Under the pieces are notes generated by a model. The model ran no database searches, was not told the DNA's origin, and worked only from the letters and a program-made list of their open reading frames with translations. A DNA stretch of 64,000 bases from Paraescarpia echinospica (taxonomy: Eukaryota; Annelida; Polychaeta; Sabellida; Siboglinidae), in contig CM034531.1 of assembly GCA_020002185.1 (NCBI GenBank), positions 78,046,291 to 78,110,290 of the forward strand. Reading direction: 5' to 3'. Positions 1 to 9,905 of the stretch are shown in pieces. The position numbers were made by a program, and so were the translations under genes. Each line of letters starts with the position of its first letter. Position 1 is the stretch's first letter.

Positions 1-444
1 ACACATTTTGTATATACGGCAAGACGGTCCTCTACCTTCTTATCAAAAACACATTGATTTAAATATATTTGTTGTCTTGTGTTTGCTGCACTTTCCGGAT
101 GGTTAACCAATACATTATGTCAGCATCGGTTAGCACAACATTTTGTAACATTCTGACGTTTTAATTTGCGTACGTGACGGGAGAGGGGGCGGTTAAACAC
201 AATAGGCCGCGCTGCCTATTCTACCCTATACTGTCTGCACTTCTGCTGTCGTCAACCATGCTTGTAACGCCGAGTGGATCGTATGAACGGTTTGTGGCTT
301 AATATTACATAACGGTGCAAGTAACCGGGTGAACCCACTGTCTCGCGACGGGGTGTGTCTATTAATAACGTCTCGCGTCCATCCAATGCCCGTCGGTCGT
401 GAAGCAATGACCTCCTAGAATGACCACAGCGACAACTGCGTTGC
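1..444. other. Non-coding start of duplication unit
   Basis: No gene or named repeat recognised. The same sequence recurs at 18984-19440. It ends where the 3' end of the minus-strand CR1 begins. Only short shadow frames are present. Confidence 0.5.
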
Positions 445-459
445 ACTTTTAACAAGATT

Positions 460-487
460 GCCATCCAGAGAATTAACTCTAGATGGC
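460..487 (-). repeat. CR1 3' terminal hairpin
   Basis: In element sense the arms are GCCATCTAGAG and CTCTGGATGGC around a TTAATT loop, paired throughout with one T-G wobble. The hairpin sits directly before the terminal tail. The same structure with a covarying base pair ends the plus-strand copies (see findings). By analogy with other LINEs it is probably the site recognised by the reverse transcriptase; that role is inferred. Confidence 0.7.
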
Positions 488-535
488 AGGTGGACAAGGA
501 AGCCATTTGGCTTATCGAGAGTCCAACCCTTTTAT

Positions 536-2320
536 CTACATATATCCAGCCCTTCTGAGGTATGTGTCGATTTTATGTTTAAACATGTTCACACTACTAG
601 CACCCACACAATCATCAGATAATCTGTTCCATTCATTCACAGTCCTTTGTGAAAATGAGAACTTTCTCACGTCTAATCTACACTGCTCCTTTACTAATGT
701 AACTTCATGTCCTCTAGTCTTTCTATCTTTCTTAACTGAAAAAAACATATTTCTATCAATATTTTCATAACCATTCAATATTTTAAACACTTCTATCTGA
801 TCTCCTCTCAATCTCCTGGTCTCTAGTGTTGTTAAACCACATTCTTTTAGGCGTTTTTCATAACTAAGATCCCTCAGTTTTGATATCATTTTAGTCGCTC
901 TCCTCTGTACTCTTTCTAGCATATCTATGTCCTTCTTGCGGTATGGCCTCCACGCTTGTATACAATATTCTAAATGAGGCCTAACTATTGTTTTGTACAG
1001 TGGTATTATTAGTTCTTTTTCTTTATATGCTATATTTCGCCTAATCAATCCAAGGATTTGATTTCCCTTTGAAGCTGCAATTCCACACTGCTCTGAAACC
1101 TTCATGTCAGCACTAATTGTCAGCCCTAAGTCTTTTTCTTTTACAGTAGTACTTAGTACAGTTCCCCCCATTGTATATTCTACATATTCGTTCCCATGTC
1201 CTGTGTGAAGGCATTTACATTTCCCAAAATTGAACAACATTTGCCACTTTTCAGACCATTTGATCAACCTGTCAAGATCATCTTGTAAATGCTGTCTATC
1301 CCCATCACTTTTAATCCTTCTAAACACTTTTGTATCATCTGCAAATTTCAACACCTTGCTAGCTATATCATCGTCCAAATCGTTTATATATATTAAGAAT
1401 AATATAGGTCCCAGTACTGATCCCTGTGGAACCCCACTCAAAACTGATTTCCAGTTTGAAGCCTCCCCATCAACAACTACCCGTTGTTTTCTGTCAATCA
1501 GCCATTTTTCTATCCAGTTAATTATACAATTTCCTATGCCATGGGCTTTTAGTTTAAGCAGTAATCTCTGATGTGGCACTTTGTCGAAAGCTTTTTGAAA
1601 ATCTAAGTAGATGATATCTACTGGTGATCCATCATCTACCCACTTAGTGATATCTTCCAAAAAACATAACATATTTGTTAAGCATGACCTCGCTTTTAGA
1701 AACCCATGTTGAGATGGGTTTATCAAGTTATGTTTAACAAGAAAATCCACCATGTGATCTTTAATTAGTCTTTCTAATAATTTACAAATCACCGATGTTA
1801 AACTAACTGGTCTATAATTATTTGACTTGTTTCTCGAACCTTTTTTAAATAACGGTATAATGTTTGCTTCTTTCCATTCTAAAGGAACCACTCCCTCTTC
1901 TAATGACAAGTTGAAAACTGTTGCAAGCGGTATGCTAATTTGTTCTACAATTTCCACTAGTAGTTTGGGTGGAATACCATCCACTCCAGGTGATTTATTT
2001 TCCTTCATAGCCCTAATTTTCTTAGCTACCATTTCTGGGGTTACAATTAACTGTCTTAAATAGTCTGATTCTGCCCCCTTGAACTTAGCCTCTGGTACTG
2101 GCAGTGAACTAGTGTCTTCTCTGGTAAACACTGAACTAAAATACTCATTTAGGTCTTCTGCCATTAAGAATCCTTCTGATATTATATTTCCAGCACTATC
2201 TTCTAGAGGACCGACCTTATCCTGAACTTTCTGTTTGCTTCGAACATACGCATAAAAACTCTTGCTGTCATGTTTTATATTACAAGCTAATTTATGTTCA
2301 TAGCTTCTCTTTGAATTTCT
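536..2320 (-). pseudogene. CR1 ORF2 reverse transcriptase and C-terminal region
   Basis: An uninterrupted frame covers the linker (YAYVRSKQKVQD), the palm and fingers (SPGVDGIPPKLL, NYRPVSLTSVICKLLERLI, YLDFQKAFDKVPH, SGVPQGSVLGPILF) and the catalytic FADD followed by TKVF near 1335-1348. It continues into the conserved C-terminal part ending RRAGYM. The RT domain itself has no stop. It is called a pseudogene because the upstream part of ORF2 is separated by an insertion at 2321: the frame that continues upstream to 2461 is insertion sequence, not LINE protein. The endonuclease remnant lies in a separate frame at 2460-3077. There is no intact ORF2 start. Confidence 0.85.
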
Positions 2321-2459
2321 TTTGAATATGTATGTATATATGTGTGTATATGTGTGTATACATACATGTATATAATTATATATATAAATACATGTCAGGG
2401 GTAAATTTACACAAAAGTCAATGTCTTCGTATTTACTCCCTTCAGACATTGTATATAAC

Positions 2460-3077
2460 AAATTTATCTACGATGCACTCTATTTCATTCTTTAAGATAT
2501 TCCAGCATTCTGTTGCTGTCTTATTCTTCAGTGTATTATTCCAGTCTATCTTTGCTAAATATTTCCTCATTTCCTTATATCTTCCTTTGTGGAAATTTCT
2601 CCTGAACTGCTTTTTATTATTTCTTTCTGATTTTAGCTTGATGGTAAAATGTATCTGGTTGTGATCACTACTTCCCAGAGGCTCACATAATTTAACATTG
2701 TCAACTAATTCATTCTGTGAGGACATAACTAAGTCTAACACATTCTCTCCCCTGGTTGGTTCTAGCACATGTTGAGAAAGGAAACTATCTTGTACTAAAA
2801 CTAAAAACTTGTGGTCCTCACTACCCATACTCTGTAGAGATTTCCATTTAATATGCCCATGGTTAAAATCCCCCATAATAACACAGTCCCGTTTGCTCAC
2901 TTCCCTTATAGCGTTTTGTATTTTTTCATTCTCTTCTATGCTTATGTTTGGACTTCGATAAACTAATCCAACCGTTAACATTGAGTTTCCTGTAACTATG
3001 TTACACCAAACAGCTTCTTCGCAATCTGCTTCTCTGTCTAATTTTATTTGATAAGCCTGGATAGATTCTTTAATATT
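2460..3077 (-). pseudogene. CR1 ORF2 apurinic-like endonuclease fragment
   Basis: The frame shows endonuclease landmarks of the EEP family: VYRSPN, VIMGDFNHGHIKW (the Asp-Asn pair), then VLDLVMSS and SSDHNQIHF (the terminal Asp-His). The N-terminal part with the metal-binding Asn and Glu is missing because the element is truncated at about 3077. It would nick target DNA during retrotransposition. It is not functional here, since half the domain is gone and the frame is separated from the RT by the insertion and deletion at 2321-2458. Confidence 0.85.
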
Positions 3078-3541
3078 GAATACTTGAGCCAACTGGTGCG
3101 ACAGGTCGAGACGTACGTATTAAACGTTTTAGCGACGTTGCATGTTAACTGGTGCTCACATCTCGAACACACAGTGACACACGCAGTCCTTGTTTTCACT
3201 TCTAAAGATGCAGTAAGCTCGTGGCTCCCTGCACAACAAAGCAACGTTGATGGATTTACGACGGTCGATCCGTTGTCCTACTGTAGACTTTGATCGCCTG
3301 TTGGGCGTCAGTCTGCTAGCCAGTGCAAGATTACTACGGGTGCGTTGATATGGACATATCAAATAACCACGTCTACACAATATAACTGTTTGGTAGGGAC
3401 GAATGTTCATTTGTGACCATCGGTTTCAATGAAATGACCATTCCAACCTGTTGACGCCGTCATCTGTCACCTTTCCTGCATCTACCTGCGCGTCTTGCAG
3501 TTTTATTCAAACATCACGAGAAACCATATGAAATCACAGTA
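3078..3541. promoter_or_regulatory. UGT 5' flank, presumed promoter region
   Basis: This 464-bp stretch separates the truncated CR1 from the UGT start codon. I see no clear TATA box or named motif. It is retained almost unchanged before the copy 2 UGT (22325-22788). The promoter role is inferred only from position. Confidence 0.35.
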
Positions 3542-5086
3542 ATGTATTTCAGTATTTGTCTGATTGTGTGGTTAGGGGTGCTGTTACCGTGGCAACCCGC
3601 GGATGGTGCGCGCATCCTGCTCGTGGCCATTGAACAGCTGAGCCACATGGCAGAGCTCCATTCGATCGGGAGCGAGTTAGTCCGACGTGGTCACGACGTC
3701 TACAGCGTTTTGCCCGAGAGTTTCCCAGGCATCGAGCGGGTAGTGCCGCCCGCTATCAAAATACTGCCATTCCAACAACGAGACAACGAAGACGTCCGTC
3801 TTCTAGACTTGATGGACGGTTTAGCGGAACGGATACTCAACGGAAGTTTGGCGATGCCGTGGACGATATCACGTGCAGTGCAAAACCAGTGCTCGGCCAT
3901 TATGAACGACAAGAGACTCGTTGCGGAGATGGAGGATATCCGCTTCGACCTTGCTGTCGTAGACGGTTTCCCTCTGATGCCGTGCAGCTTCCTTGTGCCG
4001 TACAATCTCTCCGTGCCCTACATATCCTACAGCTCCGGGTTCTTGGGTTGGGAGGTTCGCGTGCCCAGTCTTCCGTCGTTCGTGCCGTCGCCGTTTATGC
4101 CGTTCACTCACCAGATGTCGTTCTGGCAGAGGGCGCTGAATGTCTTCCTGCACGCGGCGCTTGTGCTAGAGCCACTTCCGCCCTGCTGGGACTACACACT
4201 ACTGCACAAGTTCGCTCCCGGTGTGACGTCATGGGCAGAACTCAGACGCAAGGTGGCGTTTTTCATCGTGTCACGTGACCATATGTTAGAGTGGCCACAG
4301 CCGTCGCTACCAAATGTCGTGTTCACCCCGGGGATAACTGCCACAGAGGCGCGACCCCTGCCGGCCGAATTAGAACTAATCGTAAAGTCGAAGAGAGTCA
4401 TTGTCGTGTCGTTTGGCTCAACAGTCGGAAATCTGCCGAAGGAAGTGACGCAGAAATTTCTGGCCGCCTTCCGGCGAACAAAAGCGACCATCTTGTGGAA
4501 GGTAGGTGACGCCGATTGGCCAGCGGAAGTGCCTAGCAATGTTAAGCTGCTGAAGTGGATGCCGCAGAATGACGTATTGGGTCACGTGTCTGTGAAGTTG
4601 TTCGTCACGCACTGTGGAAACAACGGCCAGTACGAGGCTCTGTATCATGGCGTCCCGATGATTGGATTTCCGATGTTTGCCGACCAACATCACAACGCCG
4701 TCCGAATGCAGGACCACGGATATGGCGTTGCCATGGACGTGTCCACTTTCGGCGTCGACGACTTGGTGCGGAACATAGAGCACGTGATGTCTGACGACAG
4801 CTCATACCGCAAGGCGACGCTACTTGCCTCCCGCATCATCAAACACAACCCGATGAACGCGCGAGAAACTGCGGCATACTGGGTGGAACACGTGCTCAGC
4901 TACGGTGGCGGTCACTTGCGCAGCCACGCGGTCAACATGCCGTGGTACGAGTTCTTGCTGCTGGACGTGTTATGCTTCTACGTGTTGTTCCTGCTCATCT
5001 GTTGCTGTATAGGAAACCGAGCGCTAAAACGATTATGCAGGTTTTACGGGAAACGTGAAACAAAGAATAAAATCAAACAACATTGA
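3542..5086 (+). CDS. UDP-glycosyltransferase (UGT), intact single-exon gene
   Basis: A 514-residue protein of the GT1 family, the usual length for animal UGTs. Residues 1-22 are a hydrophobic signal peptide. His35 in LSHMAELH fits the conserved catalytic His of UGTs. The donor-sugar half carries WMPQND at 339-344 and the UGT signature from FVTHCGNNG (354-362) to FPMFADQ, with Asp381-Gln382 as the expected sugar contacts. A membrane span lies at about 471-491 (LLLDVLCFYVLFLLICCC), followed by a basic tail ending KIKQH, a KxKxx-type ER-retrieval signal. The family moves a sugar from a UDP-sugar to small lipophilic acceptors, inside the ER lumen in animals. Donor and acceptor cannot be told from sequence. 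The start is chosen because it gives the signal peptide. No intron is needed. Confidence 0.93.
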   Translation: MYFSICLIVWLGVLLPWQPADGARILLVAIEQLSHMAELHSIGSELVRRGHDVYSVLPESFPGIERVVPPAIKILPFQQRDNEDVRLLDLMDGLAERILNGSLAMPWTISRAVQNQCSAIMNDKRLVAEMEDIRFDLAVVDGFPLMPCSFLVPYNLSVPYISYSSGFLGWEVRVPSLPSFVPSPFMPFTHQMSFWQRALNVFLHAALVLEPLPPCWDYTLLHKFAPGVTSWAELRRKVAFFIVSRDHMLEWPQPSLPNVVFTPGITATEARPLPAELELIVKSKRVIVVSFGSTVGNLPKEVTQKFLAAFRRTKATILWKVGDADWPAEVPSNVKLLKWMPQNDVLGHVSVKLFVTHCGNNGQYEALYHGVPMIGFPMFADQHHNAVRMQDHGYGVAMDVSTFGVDDLVRNIEHVMSDDSSYRKATLLASRIIKHNPMNARETAAYWVEHVLSYGGGHLRSHAVNMPWYEFLLLDVLCFYVLFLLICCCIGNRALKRLCRFYGKRETKNKIKQH

Positions 5087-5180
5087 GTACTGAGGAGTGC
5101 ATGATGGTGTTAATCAATGGTGCTGACACTGGTGAGTTAGATACAACATAAGATAGGCTAAAACAATATAAAGTACAGGC

Positions 5181-5474
5181 AAGTTCTTATATAGTGCAGT
5201 ATCCAGCCCTGAGGACTGCTCAAAGCGCTTTACACTTTACTCCCTGGCAGACCTGTTAAATCGAACACCATCTCGACTTCTCTTGGAAGCATCCAGCCAC
5301 GCTGCAATTAATGTGCAAAAACTGTTCGTACACAAATATCCACCATACTCATTCATATAGCTGAGTGAATTGGAGCAATGTAGAGTAAACGAACTTGCCC
5401 AAGGTTCGACACGGCAGCATGGGATTCGAATACGGGTTCTTTTGATTGAGAGTAAGGCACTGCGCTACTGGGCT
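5181..5474 (-). mobile_element. tRNA-derived SINE
   Basis: On the minus strand the head (from 5474) contains an A-box-like TAGCGCAGTGC (complement of 5456-5467) and a B-box-like TATTCGAATCCC (complement around 5420-5433). A core-like block resembling CCTTGGGCAAGTTC follows. The tail ends with TATATAAGAACTT, including the palindromic CAAAGCGCTTTACA motif. These are pol III promoter elements of a tRNA-derived SINE. Related pieces are at 24385 and 63928. Confidence 0.7.
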
Positions 5475-5924
5475 CCATTATGTCACGATAACATTTATTG
5501 AACGATAGTCCACACAGGGAAGATAGTAGAATTACATATCTCCCAGTATTGCTTTTCGTATTATGACGTAGCGCTAAGGCTTTTCGCAAATATATAATGT
5601 ACATGCCACGTGATCATTCTCTTCAATGGATTTAATGTTTTGTTAATATAATTATTATATAGGATAGTGTGTAAGAGTACTAACAATAAAACCACACTCC
5701 CTAAAATTAATGGCGTGTCAATTTATTCGAGTTTAATTTGGTGCAAGTTGATGTAATCCGGGCGGACTGTTTGTGTTGGTCCCTGGTGATCCGCCTTATT
5801 GGTTATAAACAATTTGCCAAGAGAACGTAACTTCGCCTGCTCACAGGTGTCATTATCATATTTCCAGAAATTTATTCAGTTAAAGCATTCTGCCAACAAA
5901 TAGATCCACGACTGTTTTGAGGAG
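5475..5924. promoter_or_regulatory. Region upstream of THAP exon 1a, copy 1
   Basis: Contains CCGCCTTATTGG at 5791-5802. This is one base off the CCGCCATATTGG seen in copy 2, which fits the YY1 consensus. No other named element seen. It precedes the THAP first exon directly, so a promoter role is plausible but inferred. Confidence 0.35.
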
Positions 5925-6040
5925 ATGGTGCAGTGCTTCGATGCTGAATGTAACCACCAAAGCTTAAGAGAATCATGCAAGTTCTTTAGGTGGCCGAACA
6001 ACGAGGCACAGTTGAGAAGCTGGCGTATTGTGTCGGAGAG
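5925..6040 (+). CDS. THAP-domain first exon 1a (copy 1)
   Basis: The exon opens at an ATG in good context (GAGATGG) and runs 38 codons plus two bases to a strong donor AG|GTAAGA. It encodes the first half of a THAP zinc finger: Cys4 and Cys9 of the C2CH set, then CKFFRWP with the conserved Pro24, and Trp33. The second half (C-x2-H and PTIF) is not in this copy. The nearest phase-matched second exon is at 42141. Residue 25 is Asn where the other three first exons have Thr. It is either an orphan duplicate or an allele of the exon at 25128. Confidence 0.75.
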
Positions 6041-6429
6041 GTAAGATAAGATTCCATGTGAACAGAAGAAACAGCATGCGGTATGCGACAAAAATTAGTA
6101 AATTGCCTGGATATTCGGCTTCTAGAGTAAGGAATTTAGCATTGTATTTAATAGAACTACGTCTACGCTAGCCTACAGGTGATTTCGTATTTACACGACT
6201 AGACTGTTTGAAGTATAATTATTTGATACTGCATATGCAGATACGTTTCACATGAGTGCGGACAATGGAATCGCTCTATGACCATGTAGCAACCCGAATC
6301 GTCATAATACCGCATTTTCAATTGACACGACTTTTCTTGAGTATACGAGTTCACAAGGGAGTGAGTTGCTATAATTTAGTATAAACATTTTGTCATGACG
6401 TCGGTGATCTTCCGTAGTAACCGTCCGTT

Positions 6430-6440
6430 CGCCATGTTGG
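6430..6440 (+). promoter_or_regulatory. YY1-like motif upstream of THAP exon 1b (copy 1)
   Basis: CGCCATGTTGG fits the core YY1 consensus CCGCCATNTTGG except for its first base. It lies about 97 bp before the exon 1b ATG. Binding is inferred. Confidence 0.4.
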
Positions 6441-6536
6441 CTCCAAACCAGAGACGCAGTTTCAGTTTGTCTTTTCTGTTTTTAAAACACTTGTAAACGT
6501 AGGATCACTTGACGTTTTATTAAAATTATAGTAAAT

Positions 6537-6652
6537 ATGGTACAATGTTTTGAGGCAGAATGCAACTATCGAAGTCTCCGGGAAACTTGTAAGTTTTTTA
6601 GATGGCCCACCAATGTCGACCATATGAAAAAATGGCAAATTGTTTCCGAGAG
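6537..6652 (+). CDS. THAP-domain first exon 1b (copy 1)
   Basis: Same design as exon 1a: ATG in strong context (AATATGG), 116 bp, phase-2 exit at AG|GTAAGC. The encoded half-domain keeps Cys4, Cys9, CKFFRWP and Trp33. It differs from exon 1a mainly at residues 27-34, between the conserved Pro and the segment IVSER. Residue 11 is Tyr here and His in the other three first exons. Without a THAP second exon nearby it can only work by long-range splicing, or it is a duplicate. Confidence 0.72.
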
Positions 6653-7900
6653 GTAAGCTTCAGAATTTCCAGTGCGCTTTTATTTTAACAACGAAACAGT
6701 TCTTTGTTGGGATATGTTTGGGTAATTAATTTTAAACTACAAAAATATACTCGATTATCGATACAAGACGTTAATATTGCCACATATTTTAAAAAGAATT
6801 TACGTGCGACAAAGGCAAAGCCATAAATTAATTACAATACAAAAGTAGGGATGTCAATGAAAATTTCAAAAGTACTTTTTTCAGATTGTCCATCTTTTAA
6901 TAGTCTTATACAGTAGCATGTACAGCAAGAACAGAAACAAAACAGTTGTGTTCAATCATTGTTTAAAAATTTGATTTTGCACACCGATAGAGTTATTATA
7001 GATTTCAAAGATGTAAAAAGTAATAATATCTTGCCAGTCTCTGTTGGACTAATTTGAATAAAGTTGCATGCTTTTCAGGGAAAGTTATTCAATTAAACCA
7101 TATATTTTGTGTAATTATATTGTTGTGTGTACATATTGTAATTAATGTCTATAGTGCTCAAAGGAAAGGTGAGGAGCACTAGTCTAATTGGTCAGCCATT
7201 TTTATAAGCGGAACATGACATTAATTAATATAACAAGATTAATTAGTTGATAGAACAACAAGTGTGTAATGTAGTGCTCATACAAAAACTGATGAGTTCA
7301 TCAAATAAATATTTGATGAACTCCTCGTACTTATATATATATTTGTACTTTTTTTAGACAACTTATAATTATTAAAAACATTAATCGAACAGGGTGGATT
7401 ATTTTGCAGTGATCACAGTGTATGTAACATTGAGCAAATCAAAACTAAGGAGCCCAATGACAGACCTGGGTTTTGTTTACATATACATATGTATATAAAT
7501 TTAATATATTTCTACTTAGAACTATTACTTAATTGATTGTATGTCTATTACAATTACAGTGCAGATGCTGTAGGAAATGTAATGCATTAGGTCTGCTATT
7601 ACATTTGAAGCTATTACCATTAGAATTACTGTTACATTTGTTGTCAGATATATTTTTTGTACAATGTATAGTTACATATAAATTTACACACTCACGCGCA
7701 CGTGCACACACACATGCACACATACATAATTATAATCTACTAGCTACACTATCTGAGGATAGAACATACTTTTCATTTTATATATTTAGTACGGTACTGG
7801 AATGAAAGACAAAAGCAATGCTTCTGTCACATAAGCAGGATATAATCAGTGCAATTAAGCCGTACTGCTGCTGCTCTGTGGATAGAATTATTAATTATTG
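6653..7900. other. AT-rich non-coding stretch with palindrome and CA-rich tract
   Basis: No gene seen. It holds a perfect 14-bp-arm palindrome at 7294-7323 and a CA-rich run near 7680-7725. An open frame at 7533-7805 is low-complexity and has no recognisable domain. The stretch is repeated in copy 2. Confidence 0.5.
7294..7323. repeat. Perfect 30-bp palindrome
   Basis: Arms GAGTTCATCAAATA and TATTTGATGAACTC around AA. It is conserved exactly in copy 2 at 26499-26528. It could form a hairpin or cruciform. No function assigned. Confidence 0.8.
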
Positions 7901-7901
7901 G

Positions 7902-8050
7902 CTCAAGTACAAATACAACAGGATGGTTTTCATGCCTGTGGTAGTTTAGACTCAATAGCATAGGCAGCCACTAAGCCACTTGAGTGAAAAGGATAGTTGG
8001 CATGAGAAAGGCTTCAACACACAATTTGAATTCCTTTAGCCATGCAACAA
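7902..8050. repeat. Dispersed repeat Y, about 150 bp
   Basis: A sequence running from CTCAAGT.CAAATAC to a block around TTTAGCCA.GCA recurs, diverged, at 12590-12750, 13750-13925, 14425-14600, 27105-27255 and 31810-31985. The class is unknown. Several copies are joined to LINE RT fragments, so it may be part of the same element. Confidence 0.6.
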
Positions 8051-8309
8051 TAGTAATATAAAAGTAATAGGACAGTTGCTATTACATTACAATGTAATTT
8101 GTTCAACCTATTACTATTTTAATACTTGAATATTTGTAATAATTACTATTAACCAAGGCATGTCCAGTAATCGAATGAGGATTAGAGTTTTGTAGACAGA
8201 ACAATACAGTAATAAAATAGCTAAGTGAACAAGATTAGCTATTTTGGAAGTGCTCATTAACCTTGCATGTCAGCCCTGTAAATTGTGACTGGATTGGTCG
8301 CATATGCAA

Positions 8310-9236
8310 CTGTTTTTAGTCCTTTGGGCCAAAGGTACAAGGGACTATTGCCCCATCACTCTCCGTCCGCCATTAGCTGCCGTATCTCAGAAACCGTTCA
8401 GTAACTTTTTATCTAATTTTGCTTAGTCGTATCTTGGGGTACTGCAATTATGCACGAGAAATCTGTATTTGATTGAATCATTCTAAGGGCCCCGTAGGGC
8501 CCCCAAGGGCCCAACAAAATGGTAATTTGTCACATTTTGCCTATTTTTTCAAAAACTGTTCAGTATCTGTTTCTCTAATTTTGCATAGATGTATCTTAGG
8601 GTACTGCCACTATACACAAGAACTCTGTATTTGATTGAATCATTCTAAGGGCACCTCAGGGGGCCCCAAAGTACAAAAGTTTTACATTATCTAGTGATGT
8701 GGTTTTGAGAAGGGCCCTCGAGACCACCCCCAACAGTAGATTTTGTGTATTGTGCTAGAAACAGTGCCCAGTCTCACTCCACTCAGCATTATTCCATTGA
8801 GACCTTGACTAATCTTTAACTGGTCACAGGCAGAGCAGACACATTTGACCACTGTTAAACTGAACACTTGCCTGCAGCTTTTAAACTGTGCCTTCAAAAC
8901 TATTGATTTTCTATAATTGCAAGTTGTGTTTATTTTGATGTTCATTTAATTATTATAAAATGGTGTGACTGTGGTGTCTATTGGTTAAAGATGTATTGTC
9001 ACCTGTAGGTGACAAACATAGAAAATTAATATTCTGGACAACTATAGAGTGAAATATCCTACACTTTATTGATATCAAATGCATTCTATTGTTCTGTTTA
9101 CACTTGCCATGCCTTGTGTAGACCTGGTACTATGTCAATCAATTGTATCAATATAGACTAATAATTACAGATTCTCAATATAGTTGACACCTGAAACATC
9201 CAAATGTCAACCATTAGAAGAGTTGACATAGTTCCG
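8310..9236. repeat. Unclassified repeat block P (first copy in unit 1)
   Basis: Begins with a quasi-palindromic AGTCCTTTGGGCCAAAGG and continues through two internal sub-repeats (a TTTTTCAAAAACTGTTCAG-like line followed by GTATTTGATTGAATCATTCTAAGGG). It ends near AAGAGTTGACATAGTT. It is repeated at 11208-12326 and, in the duplicate, at 27515-28436 and 30411-31530. It lies directly beside RT remnants of a minus-strand LINE and may be that element's 3' region. Confidence 0.6.
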
Positions 9237-9264
9237 CTATACACAAGAAATCTGTACTGATTGA

Positions 9265-9905
9265 ATTATTCTAGTGTCATCAGCATATAATAGAACATAC
9301 ATTTTCAAGAAAAGTCTACATCATCATCACTAAGGTTGTTGTAAATTTCACCAGCTGCCTTGTCAAGTTCCTTATAATTATGACTAACAGTGTTCAAAAT
9401 TATTCAGGTAAATAGCAAATAACAAAGGAGACAAGTTTTCTCCTTGCCGTACCTCTACATCACATGAGAAGAAGGCTGACACAGCCTGGCCCTGTTTTAT
9501 ACGATTTAGCACTTTTGTACATGTTGTATACAACTTTCAACACATTACCATTAATACCGCATGAAATTATCTTAGACCACAGTGAGGACCGGTCTACTAA
9601 ATCAAATGCTTTCTTATAATCGATGAAGCCACAATAAAGCCTTTTGCGTCGAGACAAATACAATTCAACCAACGAGTGCAAAACAAATACATGATCAAGA
9701 GTGGAATACCCCTATCTGAACCCTGCCTGTTAAACAACTTGCCTATGCAGCTTAATAGTGTAATGTCACGATAGTTGTCTGGGTCATCTATTGACCCCTG
9801 CTTTTTGTATATAGGCTTAATGATCCCAATACACCAATCTGTTGACACAATGCCAAATAATCGAACTAGGTTAAACATCTTAACAATAGCTATAATTAGT
9901 TTTGT
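9265..9905 (-). pseudogene. Truncated LINE reverse transcriptase, not CR1
   Basis: In minus-strand frames with several shifts the order is: GIIKPIYKKQGSIDDPDNYR..TLLSCIGKLF (fingers), LVELYLS..KRLYCGFIDYKKAFDLVDR (palm motif A), a VRQGENLSPLLFAIYL-like motif near 9390-9450, and a YADD-like catalytic motif near 9277-9290. This is a non-LTR RT of a different lineage from the CR1 copies. Both ends are missing. The copy 2 counterpart is at 28469-29109. Short pieces of its fingers region recur at 12785, 13963, 14624 and 32030. Confidence 0.75.

Larger units (their letters stand above)
445..3077 (-). mobile_element. CR1-group LINE, 5' truncated (copy L1)
   Basis: Read on the minus strand, the element starts inside the endonuclease domain and runs through the reverse transcriptase to a 3' hairpin (460-487) and a short tail repeat of the type TTAACAAGAT. 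It is interrupted by a foreign insertion at about 2321-2456 that duplicates the target in sister copies. The 5' end near 3077 is a simple truncation, as is usual for target-primed insertion. Sister copies lie at 19435, 36377, 38739, 51030 and 55095. The group assignment rests on the RT type, the octamer-like 3' tail instead of poly(A), and an esterase ORF1 in a sister copy. Confidence 0.9.

Noticed and set aside
1230..2063. Plus-strand frames opposite the CR1 reverse transcriptase
   Set aside because: Antisense shadows that recur in every CR1 copy.
3859..4278. Overlapping and antisense open frames within the UGT gene (both copies)
   Set aside because: GC-rich coding sequence often leaves long shadow frames. 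None has a domain, and the UGT frame explains the region.
7533..7805. 90-codon Cys/Leu/His-rich frame as a possible THAP second exon
   Set aside because: No C-x2-H-F or P-T-I-F motif, and the acceptor phases tried give a stop or low-complexity sequence. The exon at 42141 fits fully.
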